Origin: Phytomonospora sp040655735
GTDB taxonomy: Bacteria; Actinomycetota; Actinomycetes; Mycobacteriales; Micromonosporaceae
Direction: 5' to 3'
Length of the DNA: 64,000 nucleotides
Assembly (NCBI RefSeq): GCF_040655735.1
Contig: NZ_JBFAKK010000009.1
Coordinates: 248,001-312,000, forward strand
Shown: piece after piece, positions 26,805-35,302 of the stretch
Position numbering within the stretch: position 1 is the stretch's first letter
Layout: the number at the start of each line of letters is the position of its first letter
The notes under the pieces: model-generated
What the model was told of the DNA's origin: nothing
The model's database searches: none
The model's input: the letters and a program-made list of their open reading frames with translations, nothing else
Position numbers and translations under genes: made by a program

Positions 26805-27027
26805 CACAGACTCACCTGCCCGGGGCCGCCATGGTGGTCGCGGTGATACCCGACGAGGATCCGAGCCTGGAGCGCCGACCGTCCACGTCTCCAGCCCCAG
26901 CAGCCCTGACGAGCACGTCATCCCCTACGAGATCATGCGCTGGTTCATGGAGCAGGCGGCCGGGCAGGCCGAACGCTGCCGTCTTACGATCGAGCGGGAG
27001 CACCCGCGGCAGGCGGATTGACGGCCC

Positions 27028-28974
27028 CTATCCCTCCCCCTCCACCCACCTCACGGCCGCCACGATCTCCGCCGCCGTCGGCCTCGGCGCCACCTGGTCG
27101 GGGTAACGCAGCAGGTAGTGCTCTCCCGCGACCTTCCGCGCGAGGGCCCGTGCCGCCGACGGCAGCTCGGCGCCCTCGGCCAACTCCACGGCCCGCAGCC
27201 ACCAGCTCCAGCTGCGCGGGTCGACGTCGTAGTGCCACAGCGGCTGGGCGGGGTCGGCGGCGCCGACCAGCACCCGCTTCAGAACGTGTTCGCGCAGGTC
27301 GGGCCTGCCCACGAGGCCGGCGGCGACCTGCCTCGGCGGGACCCCGTCGAGGCGTGCGCGCATCAGGACCCAGGTCAGCAGGTGCCCGGAGTCGTGGGCA
27401 CCGGAGGTGGCGTACGACCACAGGCGCGCGGCGGTGTCCTCGCCGGGCGCGCCGAGCCAGGTGAGCGGCCGCAGCGCGTCCTTCCACTTGGGCGCGGGCT
27501 TCACCCACCACTTCTCAAGTTCCTCGGCGAGGGGATGGCCGAGGTCGCGCGCCAGGCACGTGAGGGTGACCATCGGGTGGCGCCACTCGGTGTAGGTGGT
27601 GCGGTAGGTCTTGGCCAGCAGCGACTTCCAGCGTCCGGCGAGCGCGTCGGCTTCCGCGGCGGTGGCCATCCCGTGGGCGTACAGCAGCTCCAGGCTGACC
27701 GCGACGCCTTTCTGGTCGGTCGACGGGTCGGCGATCCGCGCTTTCAGCCGGCCCGCCTCGTCGGGCGAGAGCCTGCGGTACCGGTGCCAGATGTCGCCCA
27801 GATTCGCGTCGGACGCGGTCAGGTCCGGGCCCGTCCCCGACAGCAGGTCCCCGGCGAGGCTCTCGAAACGGCCGATGTCGGCGCCGAACTCCTCCGACGG
27901 CCGCGGCCATAGCCGGTCGATCCACTCGCGGGTCATGTGCGCGGCGTGGACCCGTGCCTCGCGGGGAAGGCGCTCGTCGAGGGCGAGCCGGAGGGAGGCC
28001 GACTTGCCGGCGGCCTCGACGTCGCCGTCGGGCGCCGACTCGGCGACGAGCACCGCGCGGGTGGCGCGCACCAGGGCCCGCACCATGTGGTCGTCGCCGG
28101 AGATCTCGGCGGCGATCGCGGCGGCGGCCTCGGCGAGGTCGCGCTCGTGGAGCGCCCGGCGGATCCGCAGCCACGGGTCGACGGCTCGGACGTCGCCGGT
28201 GTTGAGCACGAGGCTCCGCACCGTCTGGAGGCCGCGCTCCGAGGGGACCTCGGCGAGCGCGTGCGCCGCGTCGGGCCCGTCCTCGTCGGCGAGGTTCCAG
28301 GCTTCGGGGTGTTCGGCGCGCAGGAGCGCGCGCAGGAGGGCGCGGCGGCCTCGCAGGTAGCCGGGGCGGCCGGCGGCGCGGCGGGCGGCGAGGAGGCGGT
28401 CGAGTTCGTCGGGGGTGAGCAGTTCGCGGTCATCGAGCGCGCGGATGAAGGGCGCGATGGCTTCGAGGTCGGACAGGTCGTTCAGGCGGTCGTGAAGCCA
28501 GGCCGCCTCGGCGCCGGTGAGCGGGACCTCGGGTCGCAGTCCGGCCAGGAACTGGCGGACACCGGCCCGGTCGTCCGGGAACGGCAGACCCTCGGCGTCG
28601 CGGGCGGTCTGGCGGTCGAAGGCGAACACGGCGCCCGGGCCGCCGTCGGTGACGGCGTACCCGGCCGGCGGGGTGCCGAGCGCGGCTCGCACCAGGGCGT
28701 GATCGCCACCCCAGTGCAGCGGCAGCGGGCCGGCCAGCGCGCCCGCTCGGGTGAAGACAGCTGTGCCGGAGGCTAGCCAGCAGGCGAAGGACGTGCCGGC
28801 GGGCAGGCCTTGTGCCGCGGCGGTCCGGGCGGCCTCGGCGACGGCTTCCTGCGCCCGTTGGCGGCCGACCCCGGGTGGTGGGAGCGCGAGGAATCCCGGG
28901 GCGGTGAGCGTCGGCCACCACTCATGGAGGACCTGCCGGTCGGAGGGCGCGGCGGGGTTGCGTCTGGCGGCCAT
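27028..28974 (-). CDS. Large uncharacterised helical protein (648 residues)
   Basis: No family recognised. The protein is Ala/Arg/Leu-rich and helical, with a Trp-rich C-terminal third (EKWWVKPAPKWKDALRPLTWLG, DVDPRSWSWWLRAVEL). The N-terminal part has VLHEWWPTLTAPGFLALPPPG and a globular segment YAVTDGGPGAVFAFDRQT. No signal peptide, membrane helix or nucleotide-binding loop. The ATG at 28974 follows GAGGA. The layout (several hundred helical residues, Trp-rich end) is vaguely like the DUF4132 protein at 50069-52633, but I see no sequence match. Confidence 0.65.
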   Translation of the reverse strand: MAARRNPAAPSDRQVLHEWWPTLTAPGFLALPPPGVGRQRAQEAVAEAARTAAAQGLPAGTSFACWLASGTAVFTRAGALAGPLPLHWGGDHALVRAALGTPPAGYAVTDGGPGAVFAFDRQTARDAEGLPFPDDRAGVRQFLAGLRPEVPLTGAEAAWLHDRLNDLSDLEAIAPFIRALDDRELLTPDELDRLLAARRAAGRPGYLRGRRALLRALLRAEHPEAWNLADEDGPDAAHALAEVPSERGLQTVRSLVLNTGDVRAVDPWLRIRRALHERDLAEAAAAIAAEISGDDHMVRALVRATRAVLVAESAPDGDVEAAGKSASLRLALDERLPREARVHAAHMTREWIDRLWPRPSEEFGADIGRFESLAGDLLSGTGPDLTASDANLGDIWHRYRRLSPDEAGRLKARIADPSTDQKGVAVSLELLYAHGMATAAEADALAGRWKSLLAKTYRTTYTEWRHPMVTLTCLARDLGHPLAEELEKWWVKPAPKWKDALRPLTWLGAPGEDTAARLWSYATSGAHDSGHLLTWVLMRARLDGVPPRQVAAGLVGRPDLREHVLKRVLVGAADPAQPLWHYDVDPRSWSWWLRAVELAEGAELPSAARALARKVAGEHYLLRYPDQVAPRPTAAEIVAAVRWVEGEG

Positions 28975-29044
28975 GGGGGTCCTCGTCAGTCGACGTGCGG
29001 GGGTAGCGGCGCGGTCATTGTCGCGGGCTGGAGCAAGCGACGGC

Positions 29045-29902
29045 TCAGACCGCCTGCGTCACCGGCGCGAACACCCGCGCCGGGTCCCCCGGTACCGCCG
29101 CGCCGCCGACGACCATGAACGTCCCGTCGAACCCCGGCCCGATCCCGTTGGCCGTCGCCCATTCCCGCAGTGCCGGCCGGGAGTGGAGCACGTCGACGCG
29201 CACCGGCGCCTCCGCGCCGGCGGAGAGGTCGGCGATCAGCGCGCCGGCCGTGTCCAGGTCCTCGGCGACGACCGGCCCGATCACGAGGTGGTGGGTGTTG
29301 CGCCAGGCGGCGGCGTAACCGGTGACCTTTCCGTCGGCCTCGACGACGCGGAAGGCGGCGGCACTGGCGTGCAGCACGGTCAGCAGGCGGGTGCGGTCGG
29401 CGCCGAAGGCGTCGCGGTCGTAGGCGAGGACGGTGTCCAGGTCGCCGGCGGTGACCGGCCGCGACAGGCCCGGGGCGGCACCCTTGAAGACGCCGATGTG
29501 CGAGGTGTTGACGTCGACGACCTCGAACCCGAGTTTCTCGTAGAGGGGGCGGCCCATCTCGGTCGCGTACAGCGACACGAGGGCGTCGCCGGCGATGTCG
29601 AGGGCGTGGTTCATCATGCGGCGGCCGAGGCCCCGGCCGTTGTAGCGGGCGGCGACCAGGACCATGCCGATGGCCGCGCTCTCCGTCCCGTAGCGGGTGA
29701 GGGTGTAGCACCCGGCGAGGCCTCCGTCGGGGGCGTCGACGCCGTAGACCTCGGCGACCTCGAAGAGGAATCGCCACTTGGGCTCCTCGCGGCCCCATTC
29801 GCGGTCCACGGCCAGGTCCATGCACGCCTCGCGGTCGTCACCGGTGAGGCGGCGGACGGGTACGGCGACGGGGTCGGCGATCCACGGCTCGGCCTGTTCC
29901 AC
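29045..29902 (-). CDS. Tandem GNAT N-acetyltransferase
   Basis: A 285-residue protein with two GNAT folds. The first (about residues 1-150) has the acetyl-CoA loop VLVAARYNGRGLGRRMMNHAL, preceded by AGCYTLTRYGTESAAIG. The second (about 155-285) has VTAGDLDTVLAYDRDAFGADR, KVTGYAAAWRN and a degenerate cofactor loop. Usually one domain is catalytic and the other structural. GTG 29902 follows GAGGAGG by five bases; the longer reading from 30004 would be Arg-rich and antisense to the next gene's leader. Substrate unknown. Confidence 0.85.
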   Translation of the reverse strand: MEQAEPWIADPVAVPVRRLTGDDREACMDLAVDREWGREEPKWRFLFEVAEVYGVDAPDGGLAGCYTLTRYGTESAAIGMVLVAARYNGRGLGRRMMNHALDIAGDALVSLYATEMGRPLYEKLGFEVVDVNTSHIGVFKGAAPGLSRPVTAGDLDTVLAYDRDAFGADRTRLLTVLHASAAAFRVVEADGKVTGYAAAWRNTHHLVIGPVVAEDLDTAGALIADLSAGAEAPVRVDVLHSRPALREWATANGIGPGFDGTFMVVGGAAVPGDPARVFAPVTQAV

Positions 29903-29985
29903 GTCGTCCTCCTCGCTTGATCGTTCGGGGCAGTGGCGAGGATAGCCGGGCGGTAATTTGGTCGACCTCACCCTCAGGAGGCCCC

Positions 29986-30522
29986 ATGGACGTCTACGAC
30001 GCAAAGATCCTCGACATCGCCGGCGAGGTCACCGACCTCTACGTCGAGGTCTTCTCCGCTCCCCCATGGGACGAGGACCCTGAGGAGCTCTCCACGTCCT
30101 TCCCGGCCCGCCTGGAGGTCGACGTCGCCCGACCCGGTTTCCGGGCCGTGGCGGCCCGCTCGGCGGCGGGCGTCGACGGTTTCGCGACGGGCTGGACCAC
30201 CCTGGCGCCCTTCCCCGCCAACCGCGCCTACGGCAAGGTCGCCGAGCAGCTCGGGCCGCAGCGGCTGGAGCGGCTCATCGTGGGCGCCCTGGAGGTCGAG
30301 GAGCTCGCCGTGCGGGAGCGTGCCCGCGGAACGGGACTGGGCCGGCGACTGCTGGCCGAACTGGTCGACGGCGCGCCCGACGGTGCGTGGCTGCTGACGA
30401 AGGGCAAGGCGGTCGACACGGTCGCGTTCTACGAGAAGATCGGCTGGATCCGGCTGGAGCCGCTGCCGGGTGTCGACAACGGCATCGCGGTCTTCGTCTC
30501 ACCGGGGCACCCCGGCCTCTGA
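29986..30522 (+). CDS. GNAT N-acetyltransferase
   Basis: A 178-residue GNAT enzyme: FRAVAARSAAGVDGFATGW as the central strands, ELAVRERARGTGLGRRLLAEL with the acetyl-CoA pyrophosphate loop (RxxGxG, near residue 118), and LLTKGKAVDTVAFYEKIGW as the C-terminal module. ATG 29986 follows AGGAGG by five bases. Divergent from the tandem GNAT gene with 83 bases between them. Substrate unknown. Confidence 0.88.
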   Translation: MDVYDAKILDIAGEVTDLYVEVFSAPPWDEDPEELSTSFPARLEVDVARPGFRAVAARSAAGVDGFATGWTTLAPFPANRAYGKVAEQLGPQRLERLIVGALEVEELAVRERARGTGLGRRLLAELVDGAPDGAWLLTKGKAVDTVAFYEKIGWIRLEPLPGVDNGIAVFVSPGHPGL

Positions 30523-30553
30523 CCTGCTCGTGAGTTCTCGACTGGCGACATCT

Positions 30554-30589
30554 CCCGGCACCTGCTAGATTCTCTTGGCATGTGCCGGG
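30554..30589. promoter_or_regulatory. Operator-like inverted repeat around the -10 of the next gene
   Basis: CCCGGCACcTG (30554-30564) and CAtGTGCCGGG (30579-30589) are 11-base inverted arms with one mismatch pair, 14 bases apart. The space holds a -10-like TAGATT (30565-30570). The winged-helix protein that follows is the obvious candidate binder. Confidence 0.55.
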
Positions 30590-30596
30590 TTCTGCT

Positions 30597-30935
30597 ATGA
30601 CCACCGTGCCGACACCGAGCGGCGACGACCTCGTCCGCACGCTCGCCACGCTGGCCAACCCGCACCGGATGCGGGTCGTTGCCGCCCTGGCGCGCGAGCG
30701 CCACTACGTCTCCGGCCTCGCCCGCCGGCTCGGCATCAGCCGCGCCCTCCTCCAGCTCCACCTCAAGAAGCTGGAGGCCTGCGGCCTGGTCACCTCGAAG
30801 CTCGAACTCTCCGAGGACGGCAAGGCGATGAAGTTCTACGAACTCGCCGCCTTCGACATCCACCTCACACCGGCGTCGGTCGCGCGAGCCGCCGACGACC
30901 TCACCGTCGACGACGCGAAGGGAAGCCAGGAATGA
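30597..30935 (+). CDS. Winged-helix (ArsR/MarR-like) regulator
   Basis: A 112-residue HTH protein: LVRTLATLANPHRMRVVAAL, then HYVSGLARRLGISRALLQLHLKKLEACGLV, and a wing ELSEDGKAMKFYEL. The start could be ATG 30597 or GTG 30582; the latter would lie inside the operator. Its TGA overlaps the ATG of the small membrane protein (ATGA), so the two are translationally coupled. This regulator plus small TM protein pair recurs in actinomycetes (from general knowledge). Confidence 0.85.
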   Translation: MTTVPTPSGDDLVRTLATLANPHRMRVVAALARERHYVSGLARRLGISRALLQLHLKKLEACGLVTSKLELSEDGKAMKFYELAAFDIHLTPASVARAADDLTVDDAKGSQE

Positions 30936-31141
30936 GCGGCAACGACTGGACGGAGGTCATCGGCGCCATCGGCCTGTTCACGCTGGTGATCTCGACGGTG
31001 CTGGTGACGGTCTGGCAGATCAACGCCAACCGCCGCACACGCCTCGTCCTGGCCCGGGAGCGCTCGGTCCGCGACACCGAACTCGCCGACCTGCGGGCGC
31101 GACTGGAACGCGTCGAGAACATCCTCAAAGAGGTCGACTAG
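30932..31141 (+). CDS. Small membrane protein with coiled coil
   Basis: A 69-residue protein: one transmembrane helix (about residues 10-30, GAIGLFTLVISTVLVTVWQI) followed by a charged coiled coil (LARERSVRDTELADLRARLE, then RVENILKEVD). Four-base overlap with the upstream regulator gene. Its stop TAG is part of the CTAG target at which the adjacent MITE-like element inserted. Possibly a membrane-bound sensor or anchor for the coupled regulator; this is inference. Confidence 0.75.
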   Translation: MSGNDWTEVIGAIGLFTLVISTVLVTVWQINANRRTRLVLARERSVRDTELADLRARLERVENILKEVD

Positions 31142-31317
31142 GGCTTGTCCTGTGGGTCTTGTGGGTGCGAGGCGGAGATCATTTTTCTTCTGGCCAGACG
31201 TTTCGCGGCCCTGGTACCGGTGTTGTACTCGGGCCGTGAAACGGCGCCGCCAGGGGACCTGTGCTCCAAAGAACGCTGAGCCCGTCGCAGCCCCGCAGTG
31301 ATCCACCGGACACGCCC
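31141..31317. mobile_element. MITE-like element (177 bp) with IS5/IS427-type ends
   Basis: The ends are inverted repeats: GGGCTTGTCCTGTGGGTC at 31141-31158, and the complement of GGGCGTGTCCGGTGGATC at 31300-31317 (15 of 18 identical). TA (or CTAG when the end bases are counted) flanks both sides, as in IS5-family IS427-group insertions. There is no coding capacity. An internal inverted repeat (GTTTCGCGGCCC 31200-31211, GGGCCGTGAAAC 31231-31242) gives a strong fold. It lies between the small membrane protein and the MMPL gene. Confidence 0.7.
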
Positions 31318-31440
31318 TAGGGCTTGCGCCGAGGCCGGCCCGCCGAGTTGCAGCTCGGCGGTCCGGCGGCGAAAGGGCACCACCCCGCCCGAGGGCGGGT
31401 CTTCATCGCGACACCCCTTCACCTGGAAGGACAGCACCTC

Positions 31441-33588
31441 ATGCTGCCCAAAAGCAAATCGGGCGCGCTCTCGCCGCCCACGACCTCTCCCCCACCCGCG
31501 AAGCAACCCTTCGTCGACAGGGTCGCCGGCTGGTCGGTCCGGCACCGAGTGCTCGCCCTCGCGGGCTGGTTCGCGCTCGTGGCGGCCGCGCTGCTCGGCA
31601 GCGCGCTCGTGCCGGGCGAGGACGCCTCGGCCACCGACCCGGGCGAGTCGGGCGTCGCGCAGGAGGTCCTGCGCGCCCAGGACGCCTACGAGCCGGCACT
31701 GGAGAACGTGCTCGTCCAGCCCGCGAACGGCACGGATCTTCCCGCGCGGGCCGTGGAAGATCTCGCCGACAGCCTGCGTGCGCGCGCCGACCTGGTCGCC
31801 GACGTCCGTTCACCGCTCGACGGGGGCGACCCCGCCCTGCTCTCCGGCGCCTCGGCGCTGGTGACCTTCCGCGTCGCGGGCGCCGAGGAGTCGGTACGCG
31901 CGAACTTCGAGGCCGCGACCGCGCTGATCGCCGAGGTCGGCGAGCGCCATCCCGAGGCGCTGCTGGCGCAGGCGGGGGATCTGAGCCTGTCGACGGTGGT
32001 CGACGAGAAGCTCAAGGAGGACATGAGCCGGTCGCAGCATTTCTCGCTTCCGTTGACGCTGGCGATCCTGTTCGTGGTGTTCGGGGCGCTGGTCGCCGCT
32101 GCGATTCCGCTGCTGCTGGCGGCGAGCGTCGTGGCGACGGGGTTCGGGTTGCTGGCGGTGCTGGACAACTGGGTCGCGGTGAACAGCGCGACCTCGGTGA
32201 TGATCATGCTGGTGGGCATGGCCGTCGGTGTCGACTACGCACTGTTCTACCTGCGGCGGGTGCGTGAGGAGCGGGCCGCCGGGCATGATCTCGACACGGC
32301 CCTGGCGACGGCGACGCGCACGTCGGGCCGGGTCGTGATCGTCTCGGGCCTGACGGTGATGTTGTGCCTGACCGGGTTGTTGCTGACCGGGCTGGACAAC
32401 TTTCGTGGGCTGACGCTGGGCACGGTGCTGGTGGTCGGTCTGGCGCTGCTGGGTTCGGTGACGGTGCTGCCGGCGGCGCTGGCGCTGCTGGGCGACAGGG
32501 TGAACCTGGGCCGGCTGCCGTGGATCGGGCGGCGGCGGACGGGCGCGGAGGAGTCGCGGGTGTGGGCGGCGATCGCCCGCACAGTGGTCAGGCGGCCGTT
32601 GTGGTGGGGCTCGGCGGCGGCGCTGGTGCTGGTCGTCATGGCGTTGCCGGCGCTCGGCATGCGCCTGCAAAGCCCGGCGCAGGTGGAGAGCCTTCCGTCG
32701 AGCGTGCCGACGATCGAGGCGGCGCTGCGCATGCAGGAGGCCTTCCCGGGTGCGCCGACTCCGGCGCGGATCGTGGTGTGGGGACCGCGCGCGATGTCGG
32801 CCGAGACGACGGCGGCCGTCGGGGATCTGGCGTCGCGGCTGGGGGTGCCGGTGAGCACCGCCGACGTCGGCGACGCCATCGTCGTGCGGGTCCCCATGCC
32901 GGGTTCGGGCAGTGACGACGCCTCCAACGCCGCCTTGGAACACTTGCGGGCGACGGATCTGCCGGCCACGCTCGGGGAGGTCGACGGGATCGAGTTCGCG
33001 GTGGCGGGCCGCACGGCCTTCGCGCACGACTTCGCCGCGCGGGTCGCCGAGCGGACCTGGCTCGTGTTCGCCTTCGTGCTCGTCCTGGCCTTCGCGCTGC
33101 TGGTGGCGGCCTTCCGTTCCCTGGCGATCCCGGTGGTGTCGATCCTGCTGAACCTGCTGTCGATCGGCGCGGCCTACGGGATGCTCACCTGGGTCTTCCA
33201 GGACGGCAACCTCGCCTCCGTGCTGGGCTTCGAGCCCTACGGGGGCGTCGTCGACTGGCTGCCGCTGTTCATGTTCGTGCTGCTGTTCGGGTTGAGCATG
33301 GACTACCACATCTTCATCCTCAGCCGGATCCGCGAGCGCCTGTCGGCGGGCGTGTCCGTACGCGAGGCGGTCGTCGGCGGTGTCGCCGGCAGCGCGGGCG
33401 TGGTCAGCAGCGCGGCGGCGATCATGATCGCGGTGTTCACGGTCTTCGTGGCCCTCTCGGCGATCGAGTACAAGATGCTCGGGGTCGGCATGGCGGTGGC
33501 GATCCTCATCGACGCGACGCTCGTGCGCGGGGTCCTCCTGCCCGCCGCGATGGCACTCGCCGGAAAGCCGTCCGCTCGTCCGTCATAG
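31441..33588 (+). CDS. MMPL/RND-family membrane transporter
   Basis: A 715-residue inner-membrane transporter. After a Pro-rich cytoplasmic start and TM1 (VLALAGWFALVAAALLGSAL), an extracytoplasmic loop (about residues 60-200) precedes a five-to-six-helix MMPL module (LPLTLAILFVVFGALVAAAI, MLVGMAVGVDYALFYLRRVR). The arrangement then repeats (AVGVDYALF pairs with LFGLSMDYHIFILSRIRERL). The membrane Asp-Tyr pairs of the proton relay are kept. Family roles are export of lipids or drugs. ATG 31441 has GGAAGGA about nine bases upstream. No dedicated regulator is adjacent. Confidence 0.93.
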   Translation: MLPKSKSGALSPPTTSPPPAKQPFVDRVAGWSVRHRVLALAGWFALVAAALLGSALVPGEDASATDPGESGVAQEVLRAQDAYEPALENVLVQPANGTDLPARAVEDLADSLRARADLVADVRSPLDGGDPALLSGASALVTFRVAGAEESVRANFEAATALIAEVGERHPEALLAQAGDLSLSTVVDEKLKEDMSRSQHFSLPLTLAILFVVFGALVAAAIPLLLAASVVATGFGLLAVLDNWVAVNSATSVMIMLVGMAVGVDYALFYLRRVREERAAGHDLDTALATATRTSGRVVIVSGLTVMLCLTGLLLTGLDNFRGLTLGTVLVVGLALLGSVTVLPAALALLGDRVNLGRLPWIGRRRTGAEESRVWAAIARTVVRRPLWWGSAAALVLVVMALPALGMRLQSPAQVESLPSSVPTIEAALRMQEAFPGAPTPARIVVWGPRAMSAETTAAVGDLASRLGVPVSTADVGDAIVVRVPMPGSGSDDASNAALEHLRATDLPATLGEVDGIEFAVAGRTAFAHDFAARVAERTWLVFAFVLVLAFALLVAAFRSLAIPVVSILLNLLSIGAAYGMLTWVFQDGNLASVLGFEPYGGVVDWLPLFMFVLLFGLSMDYHIFILSRIRERLSAGVSVREAVVGGVAGSAGVVSSAAAIMIAVFTVFVALSAIEYKMLGVGMAVAILIDATLVRGVLLPAAMALAGKPSARPS

Positions 33589-33673
33589 AAGCCCACGGGG
33601 GCGCGGCCGACTCCTCACCTCACGGCCGCGCCCGCGGTTGTCACCGGTCACCGGGCAGGACCACAATCGGTGC

Positions 33674-34459
33674 ATGCCATTCGTGCCCGTCACCGCCGCA
33701 AGCCGCGAAGCCCAGCCCGACGACCTGTGGATCCCCGTTCGAGGAAAGGACGTCGGGCACGCCCCCGGTGGCGGCTGGCTCACCGTCGCCGACGCCGGCG
33801 ACGCGACGATGGTCTGCGTGGGCACCGACGGCGAGCGGCTGGTGTGGACCGGCGAGGCCGCGGCCGTCGGCTCGTACACGCCGTGGACGGCGCTGGCCGC
33901 CGACCCGGCGCACGGCCCGGCGGCGGTCGTGCGCGCGGTGCAGGTCGTGGGCTGGCGGGCCGCTCACCGCTACTGCGGTTCGTGCGCGGCGCCACTGCTC
34001 GACTGCCCGGGCTTCCTGTCCCGGCGCTGCCCGATCTGCGAGCAGCTGTACCTGGTGCGGCTCGGCCCGGTCGCGTTGGTGATGGTGACCTCCGGCGACA
34101 AACTGCTGCTCGTGCGGCACAGCTACGCCGTACAGCACATGTGGGCACTGGTCTCGGGCTACCTGGAGTCCGGCGAGTCCCTTGAGGACGCCGCGCGGCG
34201 CGAGGTCGCCGAGGAGGTCGGGCTGAGCCTGTCGGACCTCACCTACGCGGGAAGCGCGCCCAGCGCCTTCGGCGACCCCGACGTGCTGCTCGCCGGCTTT
34301 CGCGCCGAGGCGGCCGGCACCGAGGTACGCGTCGACCCGGCCGAGATCGCCGAGGCGCGCTGGTTCACCCGCGACGAGGTCGCCGCGCTCGGCCCCGAGC
34401 AGCTCCCCCCGGCGGGTTCGCTGCCGGTACGGATGATCGCCGAGTTCCTCAAGGTGTGA
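33674..34459 (+). CDS. NudC-like Nudix hydrolase with altered NADH motif
   Basis: A 261-residue protein with NudC architecture. A zinc ribbon (Cys101, Cys104, Cys119, Cys122) precedes the Nudix box GYLESGESLEDAARREVAEEVGL-type sequence (residues 162-184; all catalytic Glu present). NudC enzymes carry SQPWPFPxS after the box, which defines NADH/NAD-cap specificity; here the place reads GSAPSAFGDPDVLLAGF. Substrate preference may therefore differ from NAD(H). ATG 33674 lies six bases after CACAAT, indicating a leaderless mRNA. Confidence 0.85.
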   Translation: MPFVPVTAASREAQPDDLWIPVRGKDVGHAPGGGWLTVADAGDATMVCVGTDGERLVWTGEAAAVGSYTPWTALAADPAHGPAAVVRAVQVVGWRAAHRYCGSCAAPLLDCPGFLSRRCPICEQLYLVRLGPVALVMVTSGDKLLLVRHSYAVQHMWALVSGYLESGESLEDAARREVAEEVGLSLSDLTYAGSAPSAFGDPDVLLAGFRAEAAGTEVRVDPAEIAEARWFTRDEVAALGPEQLPPAGSLPVRMIAEFLKV

Positions 34460-34488
34460 TCAACCCCGCCCTGGACTTCACCGAAGCC

Positions 34489-34507
34489 TTAGCTTAGCCT
34501 CGCCTTA
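34489..34507 (+). promoter_or_regulatory. Iron box (IdeR/DmdR-type operator)
   Basis: TTAGCTTAGCCTCGCCTTA matches the actinobacterial iron-box consensus TTAGGTTAGGCTCACCTAA at 15 of 19 positions. It is 23 bases upstream of the FhuF-type gene, so that gene should be repressed when iron is sufficient. Confidence 0.75.
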
Positions 34508-34530
34508 GCAACCGCTTCGTGAGGAGCCCG

Positions 34531-35283
34531 ATGACCACCCTCAGCTTCGCCCCGGCGCTCGCCGCCCGACTCGCCTCCGAGGTGAGCTTCCCGGCCGTGC
34601 TGACCTCGCCGGACGGCGAGGGCGACTGGGTGAGTCTGCGCGAACTCATCGGCGGTGAGGCCATGCGCGGCCAGTTCGCGCGCCAGTCGGCCCGCGCCGA
34701 CTCCCCCGCCGAGGTCCAGGTCACCCACGTCGTCGGCTGGCTCGCGGCGGCCGTCATCGCGCCGATGGTCGCCGCCCGGCGCACCGCCGGCGTCGTGCCG
34801 CTCCTCGACCCCGACGACACCTTCGTGCGCTGCGACCCCGGCGGCTGGTTCAACGCCATCGCCATCGGCGAGCCGGTGACCGTCGACGGGGGCGACCTCG
34901 ACGCCGCCCTCGTCATCCACCTCACCGAGTTGTTCACGCCCGTGGTCGCCTACGCGCTGCCGCACTCGCGGCTCGGCCGCCGCACCGTGTGGGCGATGGT
35001 CGCCGACCGGCTCGTCCAGGCCCTGTTCCCAGAAGACCCGGCCGACCCGGGCGCCCGCGCCGCGCGCGAGCTGCTGGAGTCGATGCTCGCCGGGCGCGGC
35101 CCCCTCGAACAGCGTCGCCGCTGGACCAGCGTCCGGCTCGCCGGCGACCGCGAGGCGCTCTCGCCGGTGTCGGCCGCCTGCTGCCTGGCGTACAAGACCG
35201 ACGGCGAGTTCTGCGCCCGCGTCTGCCCCAAGAGCAGCGAGGACGCGCGGGCCGCCGAGATCCGGCAGCTCTGCGGCGACTGA
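34531..35283 (+). CDS. FhuF-type (2Fe-2S) ferric siderophore reductase
   Basis: A 250-residue cytoplasmic protein ending in the FhuF cluster motif. Cys217-Cys218, Cys228 and Cys232 (AACCLAYKTDGEFCARVC) bind a [2Fe-2S] centre that reduces ferric siderophores to release iron. The rest matches FhuF-like layout: VTHVVGWLAAAVIAPMVAAR in the middle and a helical C-terminal half. ATG 34531 follows GAGGAG. The iron box just upstream supports the assignment. No siderophore transporter is adjacent. Confidence 0.88.
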   Translation: MTTLSFAPALAARLASEVSFPAVLTSPDGEGDWVSLRELIGGEAMRGQFARQSARADSPAEVQVTHVVGWLAAAVIAPMVAARRTAGVVPLLDPDDTFVRCDPGGWFNAIAIGEPVTVDGGDLDAALVIHLTELFTPVVAYALPHSRLGRRTVWAMVADRLVQALFPEDPADPGARAARELLESMLAGRGPLEQRRRWTSVRLAGDREALSPVSAACCLAYKTDGEFCARVCPKSSEDARAAEIRQLCGD

Positions 35284-35302
35284 CCAGCCCGCCCTGAACG
35301 CC

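Larger units (their letters stand above)
26554..27027. other. 474-base region after aceE without a supported gene
   Basis: Contains the aceE terminator and the second copy of the aceE-tail repeat. A frame from GTG 26611 to 27021 stays open and ends in a protein-like stretch (EHVIPYEIMRWFMEQAAG, then AERCRLTIEREH), but its first 90 residues are low-complexity Arg/Gly/Pro and no start with a ribosome site is close to the good part. It may be a remnant of a small gene. Confidence 0.35.

Noticed and set aside
26611..27021. 136-residue frame after aceE with a plausible C-terminus
   Set aside because: The N-terminal two thirds is low-complexity and no start with a ribosome site is near the good part; not enough to call a gene.
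31384..31399. CCCGCCC-GA-GGGCGGG inverted repeat before the MMPL gene
   Set aside because: A two-base loop cannot form a hairpin as drawn, and GC palindromes this short are common here.
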